5,534 bases of DNA from Syntrophomonadaceae bacterium (GCA_003562605.1 PWUG01000411.1:1-5534), one strand, 5' to 3'. Shown: positions 1 to 5,534, counted from the stretch's first letter. Made by a program: numbers and translations. The notes: generated from the sequence alone by a model not told the origin.

Positions 1-201
1 CCGTCCAGCGTATCTGCTTTCCCATTTAAGTTTTCGAGGCTCAATAAGCTTCAGCTGCTCGCTTTCGGCCCACTTGCTCGCCTACCTACGCTTAAACCTC
101 ACTGTCACCAGTAAGGCTCCAAGGCTGGCTACAGGCTGTTGGCTAATCTTTACCTGACGGGATTCTCACCCGCTATATGATGCGACCTTGCTCAGCCGCA
201 C
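1..201 (-). mobile_element. Possible group II intron RNA fragment (5' domain), running off the left edge
   Basis: No reading frame with protein character is visible here, yet the stretch is GC-rich and full of short complementary blocks, unlike the AT-rich DNA that follows. On the minus strand it begins GTGCG at 201-197, which fits the GUGYG start of group II introns. It continues with a small CGGG/CCCG hairpin and a string of GAAA- and GAGC-like purine motifs of the kind seen in intron domain I. The ribozyme core, maturase gene and 3' end would lie left of the window. An ambiguity remains: on the plus strand CCGCACGGACGGTTC (197-211) resembles the 3' half of a domain V, but the matching 5' half is not present. 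The call rests on recognised style, not on a folded model, so family and strand are both uncertain. Confidence 0.35.
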
Positions 202-271
202 GGACGGTTCTTTTGTGTTACTAAAAGGCGGTTTGATAGAGATAGTGAAATAGGGCTTAAGTAGAATCTAT

Positions 272-303
272 TTTATAATAATTCATTGCAATTTATAATA
301 ATT
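272..303 (+). promoter_or_regulatory. Probable promoter/operator with 12-bp direct repeats containing TATAAT
   Basis: TTTATAATAATT occurs twice, at 272-283 and 292-303, exactly 20 bp apart. Each copy contains a perfect TATAAT (-10 consensus) at 274-279 and 294-299. No good -35 box sits at the usual 16-18 bp upstream of either. TTGCAA at 286-291 is too close to the second copy to serve it. A transcript started from the second -10 box would begin near 306 and leave a leader of roughly 28 bases before the TTG start at 334. The two-helical-turn spacing would also suit an operator bound by one of the HTH proteins encoded downstream. That second role is inference. Confidence 0.45.
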
Positions 304-320
304 TATAGTATTTTATAGAT

Positions 321-325
321 GGGAG
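321..325 (+). promoter_or_regulatory. Ribosome binding site that favours a TTG start at 334
   Basis: GGGAG lies 8 bases before TTG 334-336. The upstream in-frame ATG at 319 is preceded only by A/T-rich sequence with no purine-rich site, and the GGGAG lies inside the codons that the longer form would use. This makes TTG 334 the better-supported start for the DUF4258 gene. Confidence 0.5.
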
Positions 326-333
326 AGCAGATA

Positions 334-672
334 TTGGCCAAGGAAGACTTATACCAGACCTCTTATATACGACAAAAAGCAAAAAAAGGTGAAATTACGA
401 TAAGTGGCCATGCCCTTGAAAATATGGGTCTCAGGAAAATTAGGCTCGATGAGACCATTGAAGCGGTTATTCACGGCAAAGAAGTTGACATTCAACAATT
501 CGAAGGGAAAATGGCCAGAGTAACTTTCCAGGAATCAACCGAAGGAGATTCAAGGTTTGCAGTTGTTGTAGCTGTTGATCATCCAGAAGTAGTTGTAGTA
601 ACGGTGTTTAATTTTAGTGAAGAAAAATTTGAATATATTGAAGGTCAAAAACGCTGGAGGCGTAAGAAATGA
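334..672 (+). CDS. DUF4258 protein, probable toxin of an MqsRA-like toxin-antitoxin pair
   Basis: A small protein of 112 residues from the TTG start (117 if the ATG at 319 is used). The body matches the DUF4258 pattern: an ISGHALENM helix start with His26, then a helix ending VIHGKEVDI, an RVTF strand (Arg62), and a paired VVVAVDHPEVVVVTVF strand near the C-terminus. The tail is strongly basic (RWRRKK). DUF4258 genes are often found next to YgiT-type zinc-finger genes, which suggests a toxin-antitoxin role, possibly as an RNase by analogy with MqsR. No catalytic residue has been proven here, and the usual Arg in HALERM is Asn in this copy. The stop overlaps the next start as ATGA, so translation of toxin and antitoxin is likely coupled, with toxin first as in mqsRA. 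Family assignment is fairly sure; toxin function is inferred. Confidence 0.8.
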   Translation: MAKEDLYQTSYIRQKAKKGEITISGHALENMGLRKIRLDETIEAVIHGKEVDIQQFEGKMARVTFQESTEGDSRFAVVVAVDHPEVVVVTVFNFSEEKFEYIEGQKRWRRKK

Positions 673-1112
673 AATGCGTAAAATGTAAAGGCGAGATGAA
701 AGAAACAAATACAACTTTTAATTCGAAATGGGGAGATTACACAGTAGCAATAAGTGGAATTAAAGGTTACAAATGCGATAAATGCGATGAGTTGGTGTTT
801 AGTGTAGAAGAAGCAAGGATGATCCAAAATATTACTGCCGGTCTGGCTGATTTTAAATCATCAGAAAAACCAGATTTGCTTAACGTTCAAGAAGTTGCCG
901 ATTTGCTAAGGGTTAGCAATCAAACCGTTTATAACATGCTGAAAGATGGGCGTCTTTCAGCGTCTAAGGTGGGTAAAGAATGGCGGTTTGCAAAAGATGA
1001 GGTTTATGAAGCTATGAGAGGTAATAATCCGATAAGTGTAGCGGCCAGAGGCGGATCTTTATATGATAAAGACCGAGAGTTTATAGAAAAAGTAATGGAA
1101 AATGAGGAGTAA
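669..1112 (+). CDS. YgiT-type zinc finger protein fused to an excisionase/MerR-like HTH, probable antitoxin-repressor
   Basis: A 147-residue, two-domain protein. Residues 1-45 form a YgiT/MqsA-type zinc-binding domain with two CxxC knuckles: Cys3, Cys6, Cys36 and Cys39. E. coli MqsA uses Cys3, Cys6, Cys37 and Cys40, so the fold is probably the same. A short linker follows. Residues 70-116 are a helix-turn-helix of the HTH_17 excisionase/MerR-like type (LNVQEVADLLRVSNQTVYNMLKDG, then KVGKEWRF as the wing), not the XRE-type HTH of MqsA. The expected job is to bind the upstream DUF4258 protein through the zinc domain and repress the operon through the HTH. GGAGG at 656-660 lies 8 bases before the ATG, which overlaps the upstream stop codon. 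The C-terminal 30 residues are charged and unassigned. Domain calls are strong; antitoxin role is inferred from partner and architecture. Confidence 0.85.
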   Translation: MKCVKCKGEMKETNTTFNSKWGDYTVAISGIKGYKCDKCDELVFSVEEARMIQNITAGLADFKSSEKPDLLNVQEVADLLRVSNQTVYNMLKDGRLSASKVGKEWRFAKDEVYEAMRGNNPISVAARGGSLYDKDREFIEKVMENEE

Positions 1113-1121
1113 TGCTTTATC

Positions 1122-1640
1122 ATGGGCAGCTATTTGCCACCAGATGTTAGAGCGAGCAATATACTACGCGAGCTGGAGATTAACAAACCTCCGACTTCAG
1201 TTGAAGATATCTGCAGGCACTTTGACATTGAATGTGTTTTAGATGCTGATATTGAGGTTGAAGCTTTTTTAATAATTGGTAAAAATAGAAGTAGACCTCT
1301 GATTGCGGTTAAAGCAAACCAGCAATATGAAACCAGAGTAAAATTTAGCCTGGCCCATGAACTGGGTCATTTTATTATTCCTGAGCATCAAGGCCCAAAG
1401 TATTTATGCACTTTAGGTGACTTAAACGATTACCATGAAAAAAGTGCCGAAATAGAAGCGAATCAATTCGCAGCTGAGCTGCTTATACCTTGTCAATGGC
1501 TAACTCCGGAAATTAGACGTCATGATGTAACCTTAAATATGCTTAAAACATTCGCTGAAAAATTTGAAACATCACTTTCTTCTACAGCTATTAAAGTTGC
1601 CGGTTTATGCTCGGATCGGATAGCGGTTGTATTTGCCTAA
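1122..1640 (+). CDS. ImmA/IrrE-family metallo-endopeptidase (COG2856), cut short by an in-frame TAA
   Basis: The translated part is 172 residues. It has an N-terminal helical region (ASNILRELEI), then the zinc protease motif HELGH at 79-83 (His79, Glu80 as general base, His83). The probable third zinc ligand is Glu112 in EANQFAAELLIP. A helical segment (LKTFAEKFETSLSSTAIK) precedes a strand, RIAVVFA, where the frame stops. Family members usually continue for roughly another 80-100 residues, and just such a continuation lies in the same frame after the stop. The catalytic core is intact, so a truncated enzyme might still be active. Known relatives (ImmA of ICEBs1, IrrE of Deinococcus) cleave HTH repressors, so nearby HTH proteins are candidate substrates. 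GAGGAG at 1104-1109 lies 12 bases before the ATG, longer than usual; the gap to the previous gene is 9 bases. Family is sure; functionality is not. Confidence 0.85.
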   Translation: MGSYLPPDVRASNILRELEINKPPTSVEDICRHFDIECVLDADIEVEAFLIIGKNRSRPLIAVKANQQYETRVKFSLAHELGHFIIPEHQGPKYLCTLGDLNDYHEKSAEIEANQFAAELLIPCQWLTPEIRRHDVTLNMLKTFAEKFETSLSSTAIKVAGLCSDRIAVVFA

Positions 1641-1916
1641 AATGGACAGATAAGATGGCATAAAAAATCAGAGTCGTTTGATCTATATCTTGCACCGGGA
1701 AACCTAAAAAGCTTAAGCATAGCTTCAAGGCTTTATCAAGAATCAGCAATAAATATAGAAGGCTCCGGTTTGGTTCCACTTGATGCTTGGTCATTTGATG
1801 ACCGGCAGTATAATGAACTGTACGAAGAATCGTTATACATGCCATTTCTAAATTCAACACTGACAGTTCTGCGAATACCCTGTGACGAATTTGAAGAACG
1901 ATCTGATGATTGGTAG
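1641..1916 (+). pseudogene. Severed C-terminal part of the ImmA/IrrE gene, in the same frame after a TAA
   Basis: Directly after TAA 1638-1640 the same frame stays open for 91 codons, ending at TAG 1914-1916. It reads NGQIRWHKKSESFDLYLAPG at its start, which fits the strand-plus-loop pattern that normally follows the AVVF strand in ImmA/IrrE proteins, and later passes through VPLDAWSFD and YMPFLNSTLTVLRIP. With the stop ignored, the protein would be 264 positions long, a normal family length. No start codon with a ribosome site is apparent near its head, so it is probably not translated on its own. A single base change (for example AAA, GAA or CAA to TAA) would explain the break; a sequencing error or readthrough are alternatives. 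The second stop leaves a 45-base gap to the next gene. Confidence 0.7.
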
Positions 1917-1948
1917 TATCTGTTATGGTTTCCTGGGAAGCGGAGTTT

Positions 1949-1953
1949 GGAGG
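1949..1953 (+). promoter_or_regulatory. Strong ribosome binding site setting a GTG start at 1962
   Basis: GGAGG, extended to GGAGGTGA (1949-1956), lies 8 bases before GTG 1962-1964. The longer in-frame alternative, TTG at 1947, overlaps this site and has only a weak purine run ahead of it, so the GTG start is favoured. Confidence 0.7.
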
Positions 1954-1961
1954 TGACCATC

Positions 1962-2228
1962 GTGGTAGACAAAAGCGCAAATAACTTTACTCCTGCTGTT
2001 GCTGTACCACCAGGAGAAACTATCAGAGAAAATATGGGTTATTTGGGTATAAACCAGAAAGAGCTGGCAGCTATGCTTGGTACTACAACAAAGCAATTGT
2101 CAAATATTCTAAATGGACTTGCTCCGATTACTCATGATATAGCCTTAAAGCTGGAATCCGTAATTGGTCTCAGCGCTGAACTCTGGATGGAACTGGAGTC
2201 AAATTATCAGGTGAACAAGATAAGATAA
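1962..2228 (+). CDS. HigA-family XRE-type HTH antitoxin/regulator
   Basis: An 88-residue protein from the GTG start. It carries the HigA/VapI signature: PAVAVPPGETIRENM, then an XRE helix-turn-helix (INQKELAAMLGTTTKQLSNILNG), then APITHDIALKLESVIGLSAELWMELESNYQ. The length fits stand-alone HigA proteins (about 90-100 residues). The NYQ end and the ProGly-rich start also match the N-terminal part of longer HigA-like proteins that carry an additional C-terminal region. No HigB-type toxin gene is next to it. Its neighbour is instead the ImmA/IrrE protease, whose relatives act together with XRE-type repressors, so it may be the protease partner or substrate, or a second regulator of the operon. 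Translation of this gene could suffer polarity from the 276 bases left untranslated by the stop in the preceding gene. Family sure; role inferred. Confidence 0.85.
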   Translation: MVDKSANNFTPAVAVPPGETIRENMGYLGINQKELAAMLGTTTKQLSNILNGLAPITHDIALKLESVIGLSAELWMELESNYQVNKIR

Positions 2229-2369
2229 AAGGCATTTCTGGAGAAGATCAGAAAGTATAAAAAGATAAGCGGTTACAAAATATTTGCTTATTATCGACAA
2301 GGAAATACTTTGGTTAATTTGAAGAACTTGCCGGCAATGCTGGTCTGCAGTATTAGGGTCAGGTCTTGA
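2229..2369 (+). pseudogene. Possible degraded C-terminal extension of the HigA-like gene
   Basis: After TAA 2226-2228 the HigA frame stays open for 46 more codons, to TGA 2367-2369. The translation is lysine-rich (EKIRKYKKISGYK) and includes TLVNLKNLPAM, which faintly recalls the VINLRKFFGV-type motif found in long HigA-like proteins. The last codons and the stop fall inside the left arm of the palindromic repeat, as if that element had cut off the rest. The likeness is weak and may be chance; an 88-residue HigA is a complete protein by itself. Confidence 0.25.
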
Positions 2370-2434
2370 AATATCACTTTTTTACAGAATTTGTTTTCAG
2401 TTTAAAATAAAACTTATTTTTCAAGACCTGACCC
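2356..2434. repeat. Palindromic element with perfect 16-bp inverted arms (REP/MITE-like)
   Basis: GGGTCAGGTCTTGAAA at 2356-2371 is the exact reverse complement of 2419-2434, with 47 bases between. The inside is AT-rich and holds a small nested AAATAA/TTATTT hairpin (2405-2410, 2414-2419). The GGGTCAGGTCTTGA end is of the kind found with REP-associated tyrosine (IS200-like) transposases and short non-autonomous repeats; no transposase gene is present here. It lies between two converging operons, so when transcribed it would fold into a long hairpin from either side. No T-run follows either arm closely, so a classic intrinsic terminator is not evident. Confidence 0.75.
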
Positions 2435-2448
2435 CATGATTTTATCCA

Positions 2449-3501
2449 CTAGTGGCGGATTACAGCGACGAATTCGGGCAGGATTTTGAATTTGAGGATA
2501 CTGCCAACCTTGACTTCTCTTTCCGGGTGGATATGAGTTTGCAGGTCATATTGCCGGCCACTGCTGCCGGTGACTGTTACTTCAGCATCGTATGCTTCTC
2601 CTGTGTAAATCAGCTCTTTGATCACGCCTTTAATAACACCATCTTCAGCCAGCTCCAGGCCATCGGGGCGAATGGAAATATTAATCTCTTCACCGGGTTG
2701 ATGTCCGTGGGTATGGTGACAATTAAAGGAACCAATGTCTGTTTGCACCGAGAATGCGTCGCTGCCAATCACTCCTGTTAAAAGGTTGCTCCTGCCAACA
2801 AAATTGGCCACAAAAACATTATCGGGATATTGATATACCTCACGAGGAGTTCCGATCTGCTGGATAAGCCCTTCGTTAATCACTACAATCCGGTCTGAAA
2901 TAGAAAGAGCATCTTTCTGATTATGCGAGACAAATATGGCCGTTGTTCCAGACTCTTTTAATATCTTCTGCAACTCAACCCGCATCTGCATCGTCAAATC
3001 GGCATCGAGATTACTAAAAGGTTCGTCGAGTAGAACAACTACCGGTTTACGGTTTAATGCTCTGGCCAGCGCAACTCTCTGCTGCTGGCCTCCGGAGAGT
3101 TCGTGGGGAAACCGTCCTTCATAGCCGGTAAGGTTGACCAGTTCTAATACTTCGCGGGCTCTTTCCTCCCGATCCTCTCCTTTATAGCCGAAGGTGATAT
3201 TATTTTTTACATTTAAGTGGGGAAATAACGCGTAGTCCTGAAAGACCATCCCCACACTCCTTCGCTCCGGAGGCAGCCAGTAGTCGCAGCTGTTGACCAG
3301 TTGATCAGCTAAATAGAGTTGGCCGGAATCGGTTTTTTCGAAACCGGCGATAATTCGCAGCAGAGTTGTTTTTCCGCAGCCGCTCGGCCCGAGCAGCGTC
3401 AGGATCTCACCCTTTTTAATAGCGAGGGTTATGTTGTTAACTGCCGGTACAGTTGATCCCGGATAGGTTTTGGATATATTTTGCAGTTCTATATCAAACA
3501 C
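2449..3501 (-). CDS. fbpC: ABC transporter ATP-binding protein, Fe(III)-type (FbpC-like)
   Basis: A 350-residue ATPase that would power uptake by the adjoining permease. All ABC motifs are intact: Walker A GPSGCGKTT (38-46), Q-loop Gln88 in VFQDYALFPH, signature LSGGQQQR (135-142), Walker B VVVLLDEP (154-161), D-loop SNLD (163-166) and the switch His193 in VSHNQ. Residues after about 240 form the C-terminal TOBE-like region typical of FbpC, PotA and CysA ATPases; the length of about 350 fits FbpC. The start is GTG, with GGGAGG (3516-3511) 9 bases upstream; this ribosome site abuts and overlaps the TAG stop of the permease gene, so the two are likely coupled. FbpC is chosen over PotA or CysA because of the fused FbpB-type permease next to it. 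Phosphonate or other anion uptake by this family cannot be excluded. Confidence 0.85.
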   Translation of the reverse strand: MFDIELQNISKTYPGSTVPAVNNITLAIKKGEILTLLGPSGCGKTTLLRIIAGFEKTDSGQLYLADQLVNSCDYWLPPERRSVGMVFQDYALFPHLNVKNNITFGYKGEDREERAREVLELVNLTGYEGRFPHELSGGQQQRVALARALNRKPVVVLLDEPFSNLDADLTMQMRVELQKILKESGTTAIFVSHNQKDALSISDRIVVINEGLIQQIGTPREVYQYPDNVFVANFVGRSNLLTGVIGSDAFSVQTDIGSFNCHHTHGHQPGEEINISIRPDGLELAEDGVIKGVIKELIYTGEAYDAEVTVTGSSGRQYDLQTHIHPEREVKVGSILKFKILPEFVAVIRH

Positions 3502-3515
3502 TATCGAATACCTCC

Positions 3516-5159
3516 CTAATATTTACTGAGCATCAGCTTTAAAGGAAACAGAGATACGATTACAACCAGTAATGCCGCTGGCGCAGCCATATGATAAACA
3601 GCTTCGCTCGCTTCAACCCACACTCTTACTGCCAGGGTGTCAAACCCGGGCGGTCTGAGCAACAAGGTCGCCGGCAACTCCTTGATGGCGCTGACGAACA
3701 CCAGGCCTCCTCCGGCGAGAAGGCCGGGAGAAATCAGGGGGACAATAACCCTGGTAATTACCTTAAACGGCCCTAAGCCTAAGTTGCGAGCCGCTTCATC
3801 AATGCGCGGCGATATCTGACTGAGCGAAGCGTCGCCATACTGCATCGCCTGGGGTAGAAATCTGATTACGTAAGCAATGGAAATCAGGAAAAAGGTGTTA
3901 TATAACCATGGAATGTAGTTGTTGAAAAGATAAATCAGACCCAGGGCTACGATAACTCCAGGGAGTGAATAGCCCGATGAGCTGAGTTTGCTGATCAGAT
4001 CCGACATTACCGAGGGATATCTTGACCTAAGGTATATAACCGGCAGAGCCAGGAACATGCAGATAAGAGCCGCTAAACCGGCAACCTGAATACTATTTAC
4101 GGTGTAAACCCAAAAATTGCTCCCTATTGCGCCAAGACTGATTCCCTGCACAGTCCAGTAAAACAGAATTGCCAGCGGTAGTAACACTGAGAGCATAAAA
4201 ATGCATAAAACCCAGATTAAACCGGGCAAGCGCCAGCCTTTCAGATCGATCGGTTCAGCGGCTCGGTAGGTTCCGGAAAACTGGTAGAACCGTTGTTTGC
4301 GACGATTAGCTGATTCAATCCACAGAAAGAGCAGGGTTAGCACGATAAGCACAGCGCTCAGGATCGATGCCGACTGTCGATCAAAACCATCCATCTGGTA
4401 ATAGATGGCTGCCGTAAAGGTATTGTAGCGCAACAAAGCTACCACACCGAATTCAGAGAGGACACAGAGAGCAGTTAGTATTGCCCCGGCGCCAATAGCG
4501 GGGCGTAATAGGGGCAGGTTCACCTTCCAGAAGGTACTCCAGGTGTTTAAGCCTAAGGAGCGGGCGGTATCTTCATGGCTGCGGTTCAAGCGGCGCAGTG
4601 AGGCCCCGACAACCAGAAAAACATAAGGAAATTTAAACATGCTCAGAACAATTAGAACACCGCTAAAGGAGTATACATTTAAGGGTGAAGCCCCGGCACC
4701 CAGAGTTTGATTTATCCAACCTGTGGGGCCGAATACCATTATATAAGCAACCGCGCCAACATAGGAGGGAAGCATCAGGGGCAGGGCAAATATCCACTGC
4801 CATAATTTACGCCCGGGGATGTTGCATCGGTAAACCAGCCAGGCCAGCGAAACACCCAGCACAATACTGACCAGAGTTGTCGCTAAGGTGATTGTTAAAG
4901 TATTGTAGAGCAACCCTGGGATCCTGGTATCAAGCAGCCTTAACCAGCGGTCACTGCCAGCTGTTACCGACTGCAGAATTACATAACTGATCGGTATGAA
5001 CATGAGTAATGCAACAGTCAGCCCAATCAGGGTGAGTGCGAGATCGGGTGGACTCTCCTTCCATAATCTGCTCCATAACCCGGATATTTTTGGCATTATC
5101 TCAGATTGAAAGCTATCACATTGTTCTTCCTCGTTTATTCGCATGTTTGTATCGCTCAT
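3516..5159 (-). CDS. fbpB: ABC transporter permease, fused two-domain Fe(III) type (FbpB-like)
   Basis: A 547-residue membrane protein made of two homologous permease halves, giving about twelve membrane segments (first near 41-63, last near 524-544). Each half carries the cytoplasmic EAA loop that docks on the ATPase: residues 195-220 (EDTARSLGLNTW, then NLPLLRP) and 453-478 (IDEAARNLGLGPF, then IVPLISP). The segments SEFGVVALLRYNTF and KELPATLLLRPPGFDTLAVR are characteristic of FbpB/SfuB/HitB-type iron permeases. The roughly 40-residue N-terminal stretch before the first membrane span is hydrophilic and acidic at first. AAAGGAG (5172-5166) sits 6 bases before the ATG. The gene lies 30 bases after the binding-protein gene and 14 bases before the ATPase gene, so all three probably share one transcript. 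Fe(III) is the most likely substrate by family; the sequence alone does not prove it. Confidence 0.85.
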   Translation of the reverse strand: MSDTNMRINEEEQCDSFQSEIMPKISGLWSRLWKESPPDLALTLIGLTVALLMFIPISYVILQSVTAGSDRWLRLLDTRIPGLLYNTLTITLATTLVSIVLGVSLAWLVYRCNIPGRKLWQWIFALPLMLPSYVGAVAYIMVFGPTGWINQTLGAGASPLNVYSFSGVLIVLSMFKFPYVFLVVGASLRRLNRSHEDTARSLGLNTWSTFWKVNLPLLRPAIGAGAILTALCVLSEFGVVALLRYNTFTAAIYYQMDGFDRQSASILSAVLIVLTLLFLWIESANRRKQRFYQFSGTYRAAEPIDLKGWRLPGLIWVLCIFMLSVLLPLAILFYWTVQGISLGAIGSNFWVYTVNSIQVAGLAALICMFLALPVIYLRSRYPSVMSDLISKLSSSGYSLPGVIVALGLIYLFNNYIPWLYNTFFLISIAYVIRFLPQAMQYGDASLSQISPRIDEAARNLGLGPFKVITRVIVPLISPGLLAGGGLVFVSAIKELPATLLLRPPGFDTLAVRVWVEASEAVYHMAAPAALLVVIVSLFPLKLMLSKY

Positions 5160-5189
5160 GGTATACTCCTTTGGGTCTAAAAAAATCAG

Positions 5190-5534
5190 TTATCTTAAAT
5201 CGAGATCAAGGCCGGCTTCTTCGATTAACAGCCTCGTATCTAAAAAATACTCACCTAATTGGTACAACGGCATATCATGAACTTTATAGTCGCTGATAGC
5301 GGCGGCTTCTCCAATGGCCTCAATGTTTGGATTAATGGGCACTTCCATAGAGGAATATGAGAATTCTCGCTGGTTTTCGGGTAATAATATCCATTCGATA
5401 AAGATACGGGCATTGTTACGATTTGGTGAATTTTTAATCATAGCGACACCAGCGCCGTTTACTACAGCTCCCATTTGGTCTTGGCCCTGGTCGGGATAGA
5501 TTACCCCTACATTATTGTTAGTAGGCTCTTGCAG
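5190..5534 (-). CDS. fbpA: Fe(III)-type ABC transporter substrate-binding protein (FbpA-like), C-terminal part only
   Basis: The frame is open from the right edge of the window to TAA 5192-5190, giving the last 114 residues; the start, signal peptide and promoter lie outside. The visible part matches the C-terminal lobe of FbpA/AfuA/HitA-type binding proteins: IYPDQGQDQMGAVVNGAGVAMIK, then NARIFIEWILLPENQREF (the usual block in which a helix is followed by a final segment of bound-lobe contacts), then EVPINPNIEAI, and an acidic tail. The paired tyrosines that bind iron in known FbpA proteins would be upstream of or near the missing part and cannot be checked. As the first gene of the fbpA-fbpB-fbpC set it would capture substrate outside the membrane and deliver it to the permease. 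Confidence 0.8.
   Translation of the reverse strand: MQEPTNNNVGVIYPDQGQDQMGAVVNGAGVAMIKNSPNRNNARIFIEWILLPENQREFSYSSMEVPINPNIEAIGEAAAISDYKVHDMPLYQLGEYFLDTRLLIEEAGLDLDLR

Noticed and set aside
1..318. CRISPR array, tRNA or rRNA
   Set aside because: No regularly spaced repeats, no cloverleaf and no recognisable rRNA sequence were seen.
645..827. Minus-strand 60-codon frame
   Set aside because: Antisense to the zinc-finger coding region; its many Cys and Phe residues are a by-product of the AT-rich opposite strand.
1638..1640. Reassigned TAA codon or selenocysteine/pyrrolysine recoding
   Set aside because: Recoding of those amino acids uses TGA or TAG, and TAA ends other genes in this window at sensible positions.
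1591..1980. Long minus-strand frames opposite the end of the protease gene (also 1736-1972)
   Set aside because: They lie antisense to the in-frame continuation of the ImmA/IrrE gene, show no family pattern and have no clear ribosome binding site.
2356..2434. Classic intrinsic terminator for the converging operons
   Set aside because: The stem is present but the 47-base loop is large and no T-run follows either arm, so terminator function is not supported.
2452..2781. Plus-strand frames inside the transporter operon (also 2936-3124, 3591-3819, 4685-4870, 5036-5296, 5314-5499)
   Set aside because: All are antisense to well-supported fbpC, fbpB or fbpA genes and their translations lack domain character.

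Overview
The window has three parts: a gene-free structured-RNA-like stretch (1-333), an AT-rich accessory operon on the plus strand (334-2228), and an ABC transporter operon on the minus strand (5534-2449). Strong GGAGG-type ribosome binding sites, TTG/GTG starts and the gene families suggest a Gram-positive anaerobe of the Clostridia (Firmicutes) type. This is inferred from style only; no phylogenetic marker is present.

Region 1 (1-333): no convincing coding sequence. Bases 1-201 resemble group II intron RNA, most likely a 5' domain read on the minus strand that runs off the left edge. After it comes a very AT-rich promoter-like stretch with two identical 12-bp copies containing TATAAT, 20 bp apart.

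Region 2 (334-2228): a compact toxin-antitoxin-like operon. Gene 1 is a DUF4258 protein, the likely toxin. It overlaps gene 2 by an ATGA. Gene 2 joins an MqsA/YgiT-type zinc finger (Cys3, Cys6, Cys36, Cys39) to an excisionase/MerR-like helix-turn-helix and is the likely antitoxin-repressor. Gene 3 is an ImmA/IrrE (COG2856) metallopeptidase with HELGH. Gene 4 is a HigA-type XRE antitoxin. Gene 3 has an in-frame TAA at 1638-1640, after which the same frame stays open for 91 codons that look like the missing C-terminal domain. Gene 4 is also followed by an in-frame open stretch. The operon is therefore either partly decayed or encodes truncated forms. ImmA-type proteases are known to cleave HTH repressors, so a protease-controlled toxin-antitoxin module is a reasonable but unproven reading.

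Boundary (2229-2448): the two operons converge on a 79-bp palindromic element with perfect 16-bp arms, resembling REP/RAYT-associated or MITE-like repeats.

Region 3 (minus strand): substrate-binding protein (C-terminal part only), a fused two-domain permease and an ATPase, in the order fbpA-fbpB-fbpC. This is typical of Fe(III)-type ABC importers. Its base composition is clearly GC-richer than region 2.
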